Below the pieces are notes generated by a model. It searched no databases and was not told the DNA's origin. It saw only the letters and a list, made by a program, of their open reading frames with translations. The position numbers and the translations under genes were made by a program. 64,000 bases of DNA from Brachypterus glaber (taxonomy: Eukaryota > Arthropoda > Insecta > Coleoptera > Kateretidae), in contig OY294054.1 in assembly GCA_958510825.1 (NCBI GenBank), positions 11,362,019 to 11,426,018 on the forward strand, in the 5' to 3' direction. Positions 45,160 through 55,912 of this stretch are shown here, piece after piece; position 1 is the first letter of the stretch; the number at the start of each line of letters is the position of its first letter.

Positions 45160-45960
45160 TAGTCGTATATCCCAAAGATATCCCGTAAGGTATGTTCTCA
45201 GGATATACTGCCTGTATATTCCAAGGATATACCTTATGTACTTCGTACATCCCAGTGACGTCCCAAGGGGATTTCCCGTGGATGTCCTTTCGGATATCCC
45301 TGGGATATCCTACGATGGCTTTTCCTTCATTTTTTTAAATTTACCGCGTTTTTCGTGATTTAATGGCGGATGTTGGTGTTTGTGGTCTGTTTATGTATGT
45401 AAGTTTTTTCCACAATTATAATTAAATATTTATAATGTTTTTTCCTTTGTTGGACAATTTTGTGAGTATTACCCCTCCCTGAGGGAGGGGTAATAATCCC
45501 TCTGTCTTAAGTGATTTACGTTTTTTATGGACGAGTCCATGGGCCTTTGCAAAGGTAAATCGAAGTACTTTTTGAAAACATTATGATGAAAAAGGAAATA
45601 TATTTCGTAGATAAGTTACTAATTATGTACAAATGTCCCCGACAAAAGTGGCTATCAAATAGTGACGCTTTTATTATTTTTTTGTAAAACTATTAGCTTA
45701 TTTCACACAAAAAAATACTATTTGATAGCCACTTTAGTCGGGGAGAGTTGTACATAATTAGTAGCTATCTTTAGGACAGACGTACAGTATATCCTCAGAA
45801 CATACCTTCGGGATAACTTTGGGATATACGGTTCGGAAGTTGCTTGGCTTCCCGTTTAGTAACAAAGCATATCCTGAGAATGTCCTACAGAATAATCCTG
45901 GGGAAGTCGGAAATCCCAAAACGGATATTCTGGGGATATTCATTGTATAAACCTGTGCTA
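45160..45960. repeat. Cluster of GGATATCCC-type degenerate palindromes
   Basis: 45160-45310 and 45775-45955 hold many short variants of GTATATCCC, GGGATATCC and CTCAGGATATAC on both strands. The two blocks are inverted relative to each other (45168-45214 against 45786-45832). Between them are a 14 bp hairpin TATTACCCCTCCCT / AGGGAGGGGTAATA (45467-45495) and a large palindrome pairing 45607-45663 with 45717-45773. A related cluster is at 52262-52600. Confidence 0.75.
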
Positions 45961-46234
45961 TCTGGGTTTGATATAACGAAATTTTCTCTGTCGCAGTTAA
46001 AAATGTTCGGCTAATGATTAATCTATATTTAATTGATATTACGCAAACATAGTTTAGTGTAGGCTTTAATATTTAAAGCTCAGTTTAGTTAGGTTAACCT
46101 ATTTTTCTGCTATACTAGCTTATAAACAAATATTTAGTTTCTCTTCCAAAAGGAACTTATTTTTAATTTTATTTGCTAAAACCTAAAATTTAATTAATTT
46201 TAAAAATCACGGTTGTGTAATACATACAGAGAAA
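45961..46234. other. Gene-free AT-rich DNA
   Basis: No supported feature. Confidence 0.4.
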
Positions 46235-46700
46235 TTACTTAAAACAAGTACGTAATATTCAGATCAAGTGTCTCAAAAGTTTGTACAACCCCAAGTATGT
46301 TAACCACTTAAATTAAATGTTTGGTTTGATTAAAGCTAAATGGGTTTCTTAGTTAGACCAAGAAGTTAAAACTTAAATCAACAATGGATAATAACATTTG
46401 TTGTATTGAGTACTTGTGATCTTTAATTTAGGTTTCTTTAAAGCTCAATACTAGAAATTTTATTACCCAAACTAAGTATTTTTGACCTCTTGGTCTAAGT
46501 AAGATCATCAAGCCAAACATTTGATTTAAGTATTTAAAATAATAAAAATAATAATAATTTCTTGGAGTACTAATAAAATTTGAAGAAAATTATTAATTTT
46601 CTTTACATGAATTAAATATGTTTATATCAAGTATTATTATACTTGCAACAAGTATCTAACACAAGTATCACAAATACTTCATATTAGAATATTTTTTCTT
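46235..46700. mobile_element. Degenerate inverted-repeat element
   Basis: 46309-46378 (AAATGTTTGGTTTGAT, TTAGACCAAGAAG) pairs with 46476-46527 (CTTGGTCTAAGTAAG, ATCAAGCCAAACATTT). Outer parts repeat ACTTGTT- and AAGTA-rich motifs in inverse order. Non-coding; class unknown. Confidence 0.55.
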
Positions 46701-47105
46701 TGTCGTTTCTATGAGATACACGCTACAGTATGGTTCAAAATTCAGATATTTGAATTATTTCATTTGAGGAAAAGTAATGAAACCCCACAAAATTTTGCCT
46801 CCGGCTAATCCGGCCCTGCATTCCAATTTATTTCAGATAATAGCTATTTATAGGGTGATTCATAAGCATTCAGTTAATTTGAAACACCTTACTCAAAAGA
46901 TTTATATGTTTTCCGTTCTTTTTTAATTAGGCAAGACAATCTGAAAATAAATACTAATTAAATATTCCTTCTATATATTTCTCCAATCATCGTAGAACAC
47001 CCCTATAATTGGCAGTTTAGGGCTCCTGGCCCATGTGTAAAATTCTGTACACTGATTAAAAAAAAGTAATACTTTATTCATTTTTAAAATTAAGTCATTA
47101 GATAG
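46701..47105. other. Gene-free AT-rich DNA
   Basis: No supported feature. Confidence 0.4.
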
Positions 47106-47840
47106 TTGTGCACAAAAAAAATGATGGTGCCGTTTGGCCGCTATGGCCATTTAAAGACCATACGTTCTAGAGGATTATATAGGTACTTAAATCGTTGTTT
47201 ATCGACGTGTATGTTTGTATTTATAATTTTATATGAGTGGTTAATAGTTTATATAATATTTAAAGGCAAGTTGGTGTATGTGGTTATATTTATTTACTAT
47301 TTTTGGGTGAATATGGGCAGCGTCAGTGCACCCAGGTGTATGTAGGTGATTTTTAAGGGTTTTAATGGATTTGTGTAGTATTTATTTTGTATGTTAATAG
47401 TTATGTGCATTTTTATTAATTTTTTGTGGTTGTATGGGTAGTTTTGGGTGTTTATCAGTATTTATGAGTTTTTTAGGTTTTAATGGATTTATTTAGTATT
47501 TATGGATTTAAATGGATAGCTATGGTATGGGTGGGTATGTATGTATTATTTATGGATTTGTGTAGTATTTATGGATGTGCAAAGGTAGTTATGAGTGTGT
47601 ATGGTTATTTATGGATGTTTATGAGTTTTTATGGGTTTGTGTAGTATTTATGGATGTGCAGAGGTGGTTATGGTTATTTATGGGTTTTTATAAGTTTTCA
47701 TGGACTTTTTTAGTATTAATGGATGTTCATAGGTTTACCTAAACTTTAGTTATGGGTGTGTATGGGTATTTATGAAATTGTATGGATTTTAATGGGTTTT
47801 TATAGTACTTATGGGTGTGCATTGGCATTCATGCTTAAAG
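47106..47840 (+). repeat. G/T-rich, C-poor degenerate minisatellite
   Basis: Variants of GTGTAGTATTTATGGATGTG, then GTTATGAGTGTGTATGG and TTTATGGATTT, repeat with a ~75-100 bp period. The plus strand is strikingly poor in C. The 79-codon frame at 47106-47345 is a by-product. Confidence 0.8.
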
Positions 47841-47904
47841 CAGTGTGATAAAAAATCTATATTATTTCAAATAAATAAATTATAAAAAGGTAATTTAAAA
47901 AGCA

Positions 47905-48595
47905 CTCTGTATAAACCATGTTTGCAGTCTTTTCGTGTAAAATAAGGGAAATGATTCTACATCACAAAACACGAAAAACCAGCATAGGAACATAGGTCCG
48001 AAAACGAACCCTAAGAAAGTTACGACCCTAAAAATTGTACTAACAATAAGGTTTTTAATTAATATCTCTGGTACCCTACCGCTAGAACGACTAGGTTTTG
48101 CATGTATGCTAGTATTAATAAGGGCATTTAGTTTATTAAATAATATTTTTGAATCTGTCCAGAGGCGTGCCTAGACGGACTAAATGTGTAAGGGTTAACA
48201 CATTTTTTATGTGTACTTTTTTTGGCTTTTTTTGTAAAAAATATGGATTTCTTGAGTAGTGTAACCGTTAAAAAAAATGCAAATGCAACACAAATGTTAG
48301 TTTTTAAAAGGCTATTACTCATTTATAAAGTAGTAATAGCCTTTTAAATCTAATTATATATTTAGGTGTTTCGGCAAAGAATACTTTTTTGCTTAGTTTT
48401 AAATAAAGAATCGCCCTGTAGCATTAAAGTTTTATTGGTATTTCTTTTTGTTCCATATTCAATATGTCCATCTTCGAAGGGCCGTAGCTTCCCTTAGGGC
48501 TTATTTCCTGTGTTGGTTTTTCATGTTTTGTGATGTAGAATAATTCCCCTTATTCTCCGCCAAAAGACTGCAAACACTGTGTATTTTATTTGAAA
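47905..48595. mobile_element. TIR element, TGTTTGCAGTCTTTT family, copy 1
   Basis: Ends TGTTTGCAGTCTTTT (47919) and AAAAGACTGCAAACA (to ~48583) are inverted. Homology continues inward (GATTCTACATCACAAAACA and GTTTTGTGATGTAGAAT). The centre has modules shared with 13605-14460 and 55328-55910. It ends ~60 bp before the exon at 48646. The 64-codon minus-strand frame is incidental. Confidence 0.8.
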
Positions 48596-48645
48596 AGTTT
48601 AATATTTAAATGTATCTAAAATCTCAATAAACGGTTATTTTCCAG

Positions 48646-48820
48646 GTGTTGGCGAAAATTATAGGAACGAATCGATTCGTTTGGACCCGGAGTCTTTAGA
48701 AGAAGCAACAGGGTCTCTTTATGTTGCTGTAGCTTGTGCCGTAACGATGATTACTTTAATGGTGATTACAACTTCAGCAGTTTGTATAAAAAACAAGAAA
48801 ATGCGAACTCAAGAATCTCA
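48646..48820 (+). CDS. Exon: transmembrane segment of a single-pass membrane protein
   Basis: A 175 bp internal exon lies between TTATTTTCCAG and GTAAGT (strong acceptor and donor). It begins with 2 bases completing a codon and ends 2 bases into the next. It encodes 57 residues: an acidic juxtamembrane part (VGENYRNESIRLDPESLEEA), a hydrophobic helix at residues 24-47 (LYVAVACAVTMITLMV onward) and a basic stop-transfer KNKKMR. A positive inside flank gives an N-out, C-in topology, so the unseen upstream exons should encode the ectodomain. GC content and codon use stand out from the flanks. The family is not recognised with certainty; a neuronal Ig/FnIII-type adhesion receptor (Dscam-like) is one possibility. 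Confidence 0.8.
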
Positions 48821-49002
48821 GTAAGTAACTTTGCATGTTATTACAAAAGCCGATTTAGTGTAATAGAGGGGGTTTTCTAAAATCTATGCTTTCAAAACAA
48901 ACTTTTATTATAATCCATTTTTACGTTGACATTAAGTATGTTTTGAACAGTATGGTATGTATAGGGTGATCCATAACTGCCTTTTAATCCTAATAATTAT
49001 AA

Positions 49003-49756
49003 GGGGCTGTCCATATATTACGAACGCGCCCAGGGGGGGGGGTCAGAGAAATTGTTACAGTTTGTGACAGGGGAAGGGGGGGGGGGTCTAGGTAAACGTT
49101 GCTTAACGAAATTTAATAAATTTAATGTTTATTTCCTAAGCTTGGTAGATGTATTTTTATTTGAACATAAATTACTATTTAGTGGCCCATAATTCCCTTT
49201 TTCACACAAAAATTGACGAAACTATGCATATTTAAATAATATCGTAATCAGTAAAAAAACTGTTGACATTGATATTAAAAAAAAAATCTTACGGCCCTGT
49301 TCTTGCGTGATCTTGCCGATGAATCATCGGCGATGATACATTTTCACGCGGAATGTGTACTCAGAAAACACTAATGTGTGTACTATTTTGTGTACCTGTG
49401 CATAAACAATATACGTGTTATATGTGACACTCAGTGTAAAAAGAGGTACCTAGTATTGTTTCCCTGTGTGATATTGATTATGAATATTTTTTTAAAGTTT
49501 GAGTGATTTTTTCGTGTAAATTTTTTTCAAGGTTATGTTATACTATATTTTAGGATCATGTTTGTTTTGTCGAGAAAAACGAATCAATAGTGAGAATACA
49601 GTTAAATTTATTGCGAAACAAAATTTTTATAATGTTACGCGTTAAATAGGCGTTGGGGGGGGGCAGGGTTTTGGTAAATGTGACAATTTGTTACACAGGG
49701 GGGAGGGGGGGTCAATTTTTTTGAAAAATTGCGTTACGTAATATATGAACAGCCCC
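49003..49756. mobile_element. TAA-flanked G-rich MITE
   Basis: TIRs GGGGCTGTCCATATATTACG (49003) and CGTAATATATGAACAGCCCC (to 49756) are flanked by TAA on both sides (49000-49002, 49757-49759), the 3 bp TWA-type duplication expected of PIF/Harbinger. Long G runs lie just inside each end. Non-coding. Relatives: 59672-60349, relics near 36590, 40322 and 43690. Confidence 0.85.
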
Positions 49757-50390
49757 TAATATAATTTACACTAATTCTTTCTGGTATCCTCGCATGCTAT
49801 TACAAAAGTAGAGTCTAATGTAGGGGGTTTTATTGTTTCAGTAAAAAACTTTTATTATAATAAATTTTTACGCTGATATTTATTAAAGACTACATACATA
49901 AAGGGGTTTTTGCTTGAAATCGGTAGTATATACTGGTTTGGAAGTAACTATAAGCCGGTGGATCACAGAAGGTAGTATGCACCACCCAAGTGATATCATC
50001 ATGCATTACTGTGGTATTATAGTTTGACGCACGGATCTGTGGCTACGGGAAATGTGTTTGGAATGTGTGTGCAAGTGGGAGGCCCGTTGTAGGCACGCAC
50101 GCCTTATAACGCTCTTGACGGAAAGAAGAGAGCTCGAATGATTCCTCCCCCTTTTGTCGGAGACTATCTTTCATGCGGATAACTATATCTCTCTTCAATG
50201 CAACTTTGCCAACTTTTATGACTCATGCATACTTGAACTATAGGTTAATTCGTCTAAACGTGGTAGTGACTCATGCTTAAAGCAACCTCCGGCTTTACGT
50301 TTCCTTACCCACAACGCCTATACTTGGTCTCCCCTCTCGAGTTCCGCTCCCCGCGCGGCCCATACCTTTAATATGAGTCAGCATCACGTT
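49757..50390. other. Intronic DNA, partly GC-rich, unassigned
   Basis: 49930-50390 is noticeably GC-richer (GGCACGCACGCC, CCGCTCCCCGCGCGGCCC) than the rest of the intron, but no frame, TIR or family could be identified. It may be the upstream part of, or a neighbour to, the retrotransposon that follows. Confidence 0.4.
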
Positions 50391-51570
50391 TAAACGGATC
50401 ATACGTTTAACTCAGCATCTGTTCTCATAGATATTTAAAAGGCATTTGACAGCGTTTGGATCAAGGGACTTCTCTACAAGTTATTCTTATTAAACTGTCC
50501 CAAGTACATTATCCACATAATAAAAAACATTTTAGAAGAAAGAAGTCTGCAAGTAAGAGTCAATAATACCCTATCAGAATCTTTTATATCAGAACACGGA
50601 CTAGCCCAAGGATCTCCCCTTTCTCCCGATTTATATAATGTATACTCACACGACATCTACAAATCCTTTGTTATAGACCTTATTCTAAACTACATTGACC
50701 CCGAAAGCTATATGATTCAGTTCGCAGATGATACAGGGCTTATGGCACACTCAAATGCCCTCAAAAAGGCCATTAATAAACTGCAAACTCTCGCAAATCA
50801 CACGGTCAGCTGGATGTATAAATGGAGAATTCTATTAAATCCTTTAAAAACACAATTCATAATCTTTCACCACAAAATCAAAAACACATCACCAACAATC
50901 AACATTGATGGCCACATTATAAATCCATCTCCCACAGCTAAATATTTGGGAATAGAACTGGACAGCAAGCTCAACTTAAATACACACTACCAGAACATCA
51001 AAAACAAAACTATCCAGAGAGGCCAAATACTTTCGTTCTCTAACATAAAAAGATCAGGGCATTAGTAGGTGGACAGCCTCCACTCCTAGAGTACAGTGTC
51101 CCTCTCACATGCAACCTTAGGCGTACTACTCTAAACACAATTAAAGTCACCGAAACGAAAGCTTTAAGATCGATTACAAACATGAGGAACTCCACTACAC
51201 AATCCGTCCAACAACCTTTTATATGAAAAAACTGGTATAGAACCAATTTGTTACAGACTTTCAAGACTGAGGAAAAAATTCAGTGATAACAACGATAATA
51301 TGATACAAATAGTACTAAACTATGATAATCCCACAAACAATCCTAAGAGACGACACCCTTCTCTACCACTTTATCAGTCCTTAGTTCAATGAACATTTTT
51401 TCATTATTTATGATCATTATTATTACAGTTTTTTTTTACAAAATTTATTGTATTAATTACTAAAAATATTGTAAATACCAATGTATTGTAAATTATGGGC
51501 AGAAAGACCTCGGACGTTAGCCCTTTGGTTTATCCAATAAATATTTTTATTATTATTATTATTATTACTT
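50391..51570 (+). pseudogene. Jockey-type non-LTR retrotransposon, 5'-truncated and broken
   Basis: Reverse-transcriptase motifs in order: SVLIDI, an in-frame TAA (50436-50438), KAFDSVWIKGLLYKL, GLAQGSPLSPDLYNVYSHD, QFADDTGLM (catalytic FADD, near 50722), then KYLGIELDSKLN. The frame is open from 50439 to a stop at 51063-51065; a frameshift there moves the remainder (PPLLEYSVPLTC, VTETKALRSITNM, then NPKRRHPSLPLYQSL) into another frame, ending near 51391. A (TTA)n tail at about 51550-51570 marks the 3' end. The 5' half (endonuclease, ORF1) is absent. It sits in sense inside the receptor intron. Confidence 0.92.
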
Positions 51571-51649
51571 TAAACATGTCAAAATAACGACAATATTACA
51601 TCTGAAAATTGAAGCGTCAAGTAGATGAAGGTGTTATGTAATATTTTTT

Positions 51650-51780
51650 TAAATTTTCATTGAATTTTAATTATTAATGAACTAAAACAGGCAATCGGCC
51701 TGAGTGAGAAACGAACTTACGCTAGCCGGCGTGTCAGATATTTCAAGTTGACGCGCTAACCCGCTTGGAAAAATCTCACA
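51650..51780 (-). mobile_element. SINE 5' fragment, same family as SINE A/B
   Basis: On the minus strand: GCGGGTTAGCGCGTCAAC (A-box region), GCGTAAGTTCGTTTCTCAC (B-box region), GCCGATTGCC, then TTCATTAATAATTAAAATTC, matching the start of the SINE body. The rest of the body is missing. It lies ~20 bp before the exon-2 acceptor. Confidence 0.7.
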
Positions 51781-51801
51781 TGATTAAATTGTTTTTTTCA
51801 G

Positions 51802-52006
51802 TTATACTTCTGCGATATATGACAACAATCAACACGTGTTCTTGAGACTGAATTCGGCGATGGGCCGCGCCTCAAGCGCGGGCAGTGGCAGCGGGAGTTA
51901 CGCCACTATCGCTAGCATCCAAAAATCCCCGCCTTCGCCAAGCCCGTATGCAACCAGCGATGCATGTAGAGTTTCTTACTATGCATCCTCACAAATAACA
52001 CCGCAG
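51802..52006 (+). CDS. Exon: cytoplasmic tail of the membrane protein
   Basis: A 205 bp exon follows TTGTTTTTTTCAG and ends CCGCAG|GTAGGC. Its one leading base completes the codon left by the previous exon, so the phases agree. It encodes HYTSAIYDNNQHVFLRLNSA, a Ser/Gly/Ala-rich stretch, then YATIASIQKSPPSPSPYATS and CRVSYYASSQITPQ. The tyrosines in YATI, PYATS and YYASS and the PPSPSP run look like SH2- and SH3-type docking sites. Tyr/Pro motifs including PYAT-like strings are known from Dscam cytoplasmic tails, which supports but does not prove that family. It ends in phase 0; if unspliced, the frame would stop 5 codons later at 52019. Confidence 0.8.
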
Positions 52007-52021
52007 GTAGGCAAAAAATAA

Positions 52022-52261
52022 ACAAAAATGCTGGAAAGCTAAATCCACATGATGAAAGTATTTTATCGCATATAGGACATACCATATTAGTGGGTCCCAA
52101 GAATTTGTTTAGCATTAAAACTTAGTTAATCGGATAGCCCTGGAAGCTAGGACCATAAATATTTAAGAAAAATTAAGCTATTTTTATTACTATTATTAAA
52201 AGAATATTTATTTAAAGTAATACCCATATAACACACGTTTTACGATAAATATACGTTTGTT
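52022..52261. other. Gene-free AT-rich DNA after exon 2
   Basis: Probable intron sequence; nothing else was recognised. Confidence 0.4.
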
Positions 52262-52600
52262 ACTAAAGGGAATTTGCGACTTCCCCAGGATATACTTTTG
52301 TTACTAAACGGGAAGTCGAACGACGTCCGAACCCGTATATCTCATGAATAAACCTCGTACTTCCAAAATGTAATTCGTGTGTCCCAGGGACGTCCCGAGG
52401 GGTACTTCCCGGGGGCGTACTGCCCGTATATCCCAGGGATATCCCGAAAGGACATCCCCGGGACATCGCCTCAGGAAATCCCTGGGATGTACGAAGGACA
52501 TACCGTATATCCTTGAGATATACGGGAAGTATATTCTCAGGACATACCTTTCTGGATATTAAAAGGGCATTGAGAGGATATCCGGGGATATTGTGTGCTA
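52262..52600. repeat. Second cluster of GGATATCCC-type palindromes
   Basis: Dense short motifs such as CGTATATCCCAGGGATATCC, GACGTCCCGAGGGG and TATACGGGAAGTATA. GTTACTAAACGGGAAGTCG at 52302 is an inverted match to CTTCCCGTTTAGTAAC near 45858, tying it to the 45160-45960 cluster. Frames of 61-67 codons here reflect the repeat. Confidence 0.75.
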
Positions 52601-52867
52601 TATGGGTAGTACTTACATTATTGTACTAGGAGGAAAAGTAAAACTTTTCCCTGTCGAATTTTTTGGATTGACGAAAGATCGAGTACGGCCTCAACAAATC
52701 AGGCAAAAAAAATTATATTGACACTTCGGTATTAAAAAATAAATCAGCTGCTTAAAGAGATATAGCGCACATGTGCGCTACCAAGCTGCAGCTGCGCCAG
52801 CCTTTCGCTACTATGAAAACTAAAGCATCCTTGAGTTATTGTACTTTCTTATATATATGTATGTTAC

Positions 52868-53295
52868 GGACAAAGACGATAATGGCCGGACAATGACGTG
52901 AATGTCGAATTTCCCTGGCCAATATCGCTAGGTGTCCGGGCATTCTCGTTATGGCCCGTTGCGGGCGGGCAATGTTGTTAATATTTTCATGTTAACATCT
53001 TTGCCCGGTCATTAACAATAATGGCCAAAGACGCAGGAGAATGTTAATATTGAGGTTATTAAAACTAAATTACAAAAAAAGAAAATCCGAACAGGCGCAA
53101 AACCAACGCAAACCAACGTTAACGTAAACCAACGCCCCCCATTAAAAAACACACAAAACCAGCCCAAAACCAAACCAAACCAACGTTTAATTACATAGAC
53201 ATTAATGTTATTGGCCGGTCTTTATCAATAATTTGGCTGGGCATTATCATCATTGACCGGCCAATAGCGCCATTGGCCGAATTATTGTCACTATT
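52868..53295. repeat. GGCCGG / ATTATTG motif cluster
   Basis: Repeated short motifs on both strands: AATGGCCGGACAATGACG, TTGCCCGGTCATTAACAATA, ATTGGCCGGTCTTTATCAAT, and GACCGGCCAATAGCGCCATT followed by GGCCG. The middle (53085-53190) is an A/C-rich AACCAACGC-type tract. The outer parts resemble inverted copies of each other. Class unknown. Confidence 0.65.
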
Positions 53296-53881
53296 AATTT
53301 ATTATAAGGAAAGGCATTCGTTATTTTTTTGTTGTTAATTTTTGATTATACCAAAAAATTGGGGCATTGAGCAAAAAAAATCATCTGTTGGTAAGACCAT
53401 TTTTTATTTAAATCTGCACATATAAAAAAGTATACCTACCTATAGATTTCTTTTTCAAGGGCACATATATATTTTCGTGAAATATTTTTAAAATGTTGAA
53501 ATGAAGTATTTGATCTATAAAACCTTTTTCCCTATAATAACACATAAAAGGCTTTTATATTGTAAATTCCTATTACATATTTTTATTGAAAGTTCAATTT
53601 TCACTTCATGTCTTTTTACTTTTATATTGAAAATTTTCATTTCAATATCTTGGATTCCTTAAATCTGCTGCAGATTTGGAAACGGCATTACAATGTTTAA
53701 TTTTGAAAAAGTGAAAAAATCGAATTTAAAATATCAATAGAAAAATTGTGGTTTGGACTTCTTATTTTTATTAAAAATGAACTGAATACGTGAAACTTTA
53801 GCGTAAAACAATCATCTAGCTCATTTCTAACCTAAATTTCAAATATTAAATCTAATATAATTGAAAACCAATTAAAATTAT
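53296..53881. other. Gene-free AT-rich DNA
   Basis: No supported feature. Confidence 0.4.
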
Positions 53882-54420
53882 GTACAGGGTGGCCCATAAG
53901 TCAATTTACCATTTAAAAATTGAATAACTTTTTGGTTTGTCGTTTTTTTTAATTTCTTTTACAATATAGAGTATAGGAAATGTTTTTTTTTAACTATGTA
54001 TGAAAAATAATATCTTTTAATGACGTCCATTTTCCGATTGGCAAGCACGGGCTCTTTCCACATTTTCCATGACGGCTCCTAACATACCTGGCTTAAGCTG
54101 GGCTTGTTGACCTACACTATCAAATCGGGCGGTCGTGAAGGAAAATGAAAATCCGAATTTCGCGAAATTCTGCCTTAAAAGCTGCATTGTGGCTCTGGCC
54201 GCATGGGCAGTTGCCCCAACTCGATGCCAGCATATCTCTGGAAGGTCCTCCACTGCAGGATGCACAAAATTTTCCAGCATTGCGCGATATCGATAACTGT
54301 ATTGCCATTTTCCTAACAGAAGTAAGACCCGACTACCATTTAGGATGTTACATCGCACCAAACCATGACCTTGAGGGGGTGCAATTCAAGTTGATGCACC
54401 ACCCTAACTGAAGCCATACA
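53882..54420 (-). pseudogene. Mariner-type transposase remnant with one TIR
   Basis: The left end TACAGGGTGGCCCATAAGTC is a TIR. On the minus strand from ~54375 frames read GHGLVRCNI, RYRAMLENFVHPAVEDLPEI, CWHRVGATAHAARATMQLLR and MLGAVMENVERARACQSENG, RH, then a 1-base shift to KDIIFHT and a stop at 53994-53996. This is the second half of a DDE transposase of the IS630/Tc1/mariner superfamily. The aspartate usually found before GAT is V here, a long stretch between TTARF and the C-terminal helix is missing, and several shifts exist, so it is dead. The right end is lost. Confidence 0.8.
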
Positions 54421-54812
54421 TTTTATGGAAAATGATGTGAAAAGATCCGGTGCTTGTGGCCCTTGTATTTGAGTTTGAAGAAAATATTGGAAATTTCAAG
54501 TAAAAACCTTAATATTCTAGAAAAGTGCTGCATGAAAATATACATGTATAAATATTATTTAATTTTTTTTTAAACTTTCACCCAATTATATTTTTAAAAA
54601 AAATCATCAAACAGACACGTTTCTTAAAAATTATTTTGTTATTTCTGAAAAAATGAAATTGTGTTTTTGATTGGTAAATGCCACGAAAATTGAACATGGA
54701 TAAGTTAACCTTATATCTTAAACCTGAAAACATTTGTTTTAATAAAAATTATGTGTGTACAAATAATGCGTATGTAAACTGTAATATTGACAAGTGAAAG
54801 GCTGAGAACTCA
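54421..54812. other. Gene-free AT-rich DNA
   Basis: No supported feature. Confidence 0.4.
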
Positions 54813-54958
54813 AACAGACCATGTTTTTTTTTCAGAAGACGACCTTAAAGTTTATCGTATTTTTTCTTAGGTCTTAGTCTTGGTCTTAGTCTATTTATCT
54901 CAAAACTTTGAGGTCGTTTTCTGAAAAGAAAATGGTGGTCCTTTGTCTGTTTGTATTC
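54813..54958. mobile_element. Hairpin MITE with AGAAGACGACCT arms
   Basis: CAGAAGACGACCTTAAAGTTT (54836) pairs with AAACTTTGAGGTCGTTTTCTG (to ~54927). Outer CAAACAGACCA and TGGTCCTTTGTCTGTTTG continue the pairing. About 145 bp. Its TTTTTTTTTCAG mimics a splice acceptor. Confidence 0.7.
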
Positions 54959-55327
54959 TTGCGTCCAACTGCAGATGTTATACAAAATAAGTCGAGAAAA
55001 TATTCTGTTTTTGTGTTATACAGTTTTTAAACATAAACTAACTTAATTCTGTATTCACCCCCCCCCTCCCCTTTACAAAGTGCCCGCTCCGTAATATTTC
55101 CGTTTACGTCACTGTCCACTCTTAAGGACAAAAGTAATTAAAGTTACATCAAAAGTAAATATCAGTATAGACATTGGATTAATTTTCAATAATTTAAAGG
55201 GTACTTATGTGAAAAATAGATAACATTGTATAAGAGGCCCTTTCTCTATTATATTGTCTGAAAGCAAACATACTATGATTCTCCCACAGGATTAGTGCAG
55301 GCCCGGACTGGTCATATTTGGCCACAG
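54959..55327. other. Gene-free DNA
   Basis: A C-rich patch (CCCCCCCCTCCCC near 55060) precedes CGTAATATTTCCGTTTACG and may be a relic of the G-rich MITE family in inverse orientation. Otherwise nothing. Confidence 0.4.
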
Positions 55328-55912
55328 TTCTACACGGTGTTTGCAGTCTTTTGTCATAAAAACAGGGAATGATTCTACTTCACAAAACATGAAAAACCAA
55401 CAAATGAACATATGTCCGGCCCTAAGGGAGCTACGGCCATTTGAAGATGGACATATTGAATGAGGAACAAAAAAAGCACCAATAAAATTTTAATGCTGCA
55501 GTGGGATTATTTATTTAAAACTAAGCAACAAAGTATTCTTCACCGAAACACCTAAATCTAATGTTAAAGGAGTATTAGCCTTTTAAAAAGTAACATTTTT
55601 GGTGGAAAAAAATTTTACTTCTCCTTATTTGCATAATTTATGTATTTTTACTTAAGGAATCTATATTTTTTACAAAACAAAAAAAATACACATTAAAAAT
55701 TTTGGCGCAAAAATGTGTTAAGCCTCACACATATTTTTGTCTAGGCACGCCTCTGAATAAATTCAAAATAATAAATTAATATAAACTAATTGCCCTTATT
55801 AATACTAGTATACATGCAAATCATCGTCGCACTAGCTCAAATGGTTCCAGAGTTATTAATCTGAGGGTTCGTTTCCGGATGTATGTTCCTATACTGGTTT
55901 GAGTACGATAAC
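55328..55912 (+). mobile_element. TIR element, TGTTTGCAGTCTTTT family, copy 2 (one end)
   Basis: Starts TGTTTGCAGTCTTTTGTC, then GAATGATTCTACTTCACAAA, CCCTAAGGGAGCTACGGCC and GCAACAAAGTATTCTTCACC. It is collinear with the reverse complement of 47919-48583 and runs to TATGTTCCTATACTGG, close to the expected far arm; the outer right TIR is missing. Confidence 0.75.

Larger units (their letters stand above)
48821..51801 (+). other. Intron between the two receptor exons
   Basis: A 2981 bp phase-2 intron, GTAAGT to TTTTTTTCAG. It contains a TAA-flanked MITE, an unassigned GC-richer stretch, a broken Jockey-type element and a SINE fragment. The mobile elements may be in either orientation relative to the gene. 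Confidence 0.75.

Noticed and set aside
48646..52006. Firm naming of the receptor as Dscam
   Set aside because: Only the transmembrane and tail exons are visible; tyrosine and proline motifs are suggestive but not diagnostic, so no gene symbol is given.
54840..54900. Splice-acceptor-like TTTTTTTTTCAG followed by a short frame
   Set aside because: It is one arm of a hairpin MITE; the frame stops after 13 codons.
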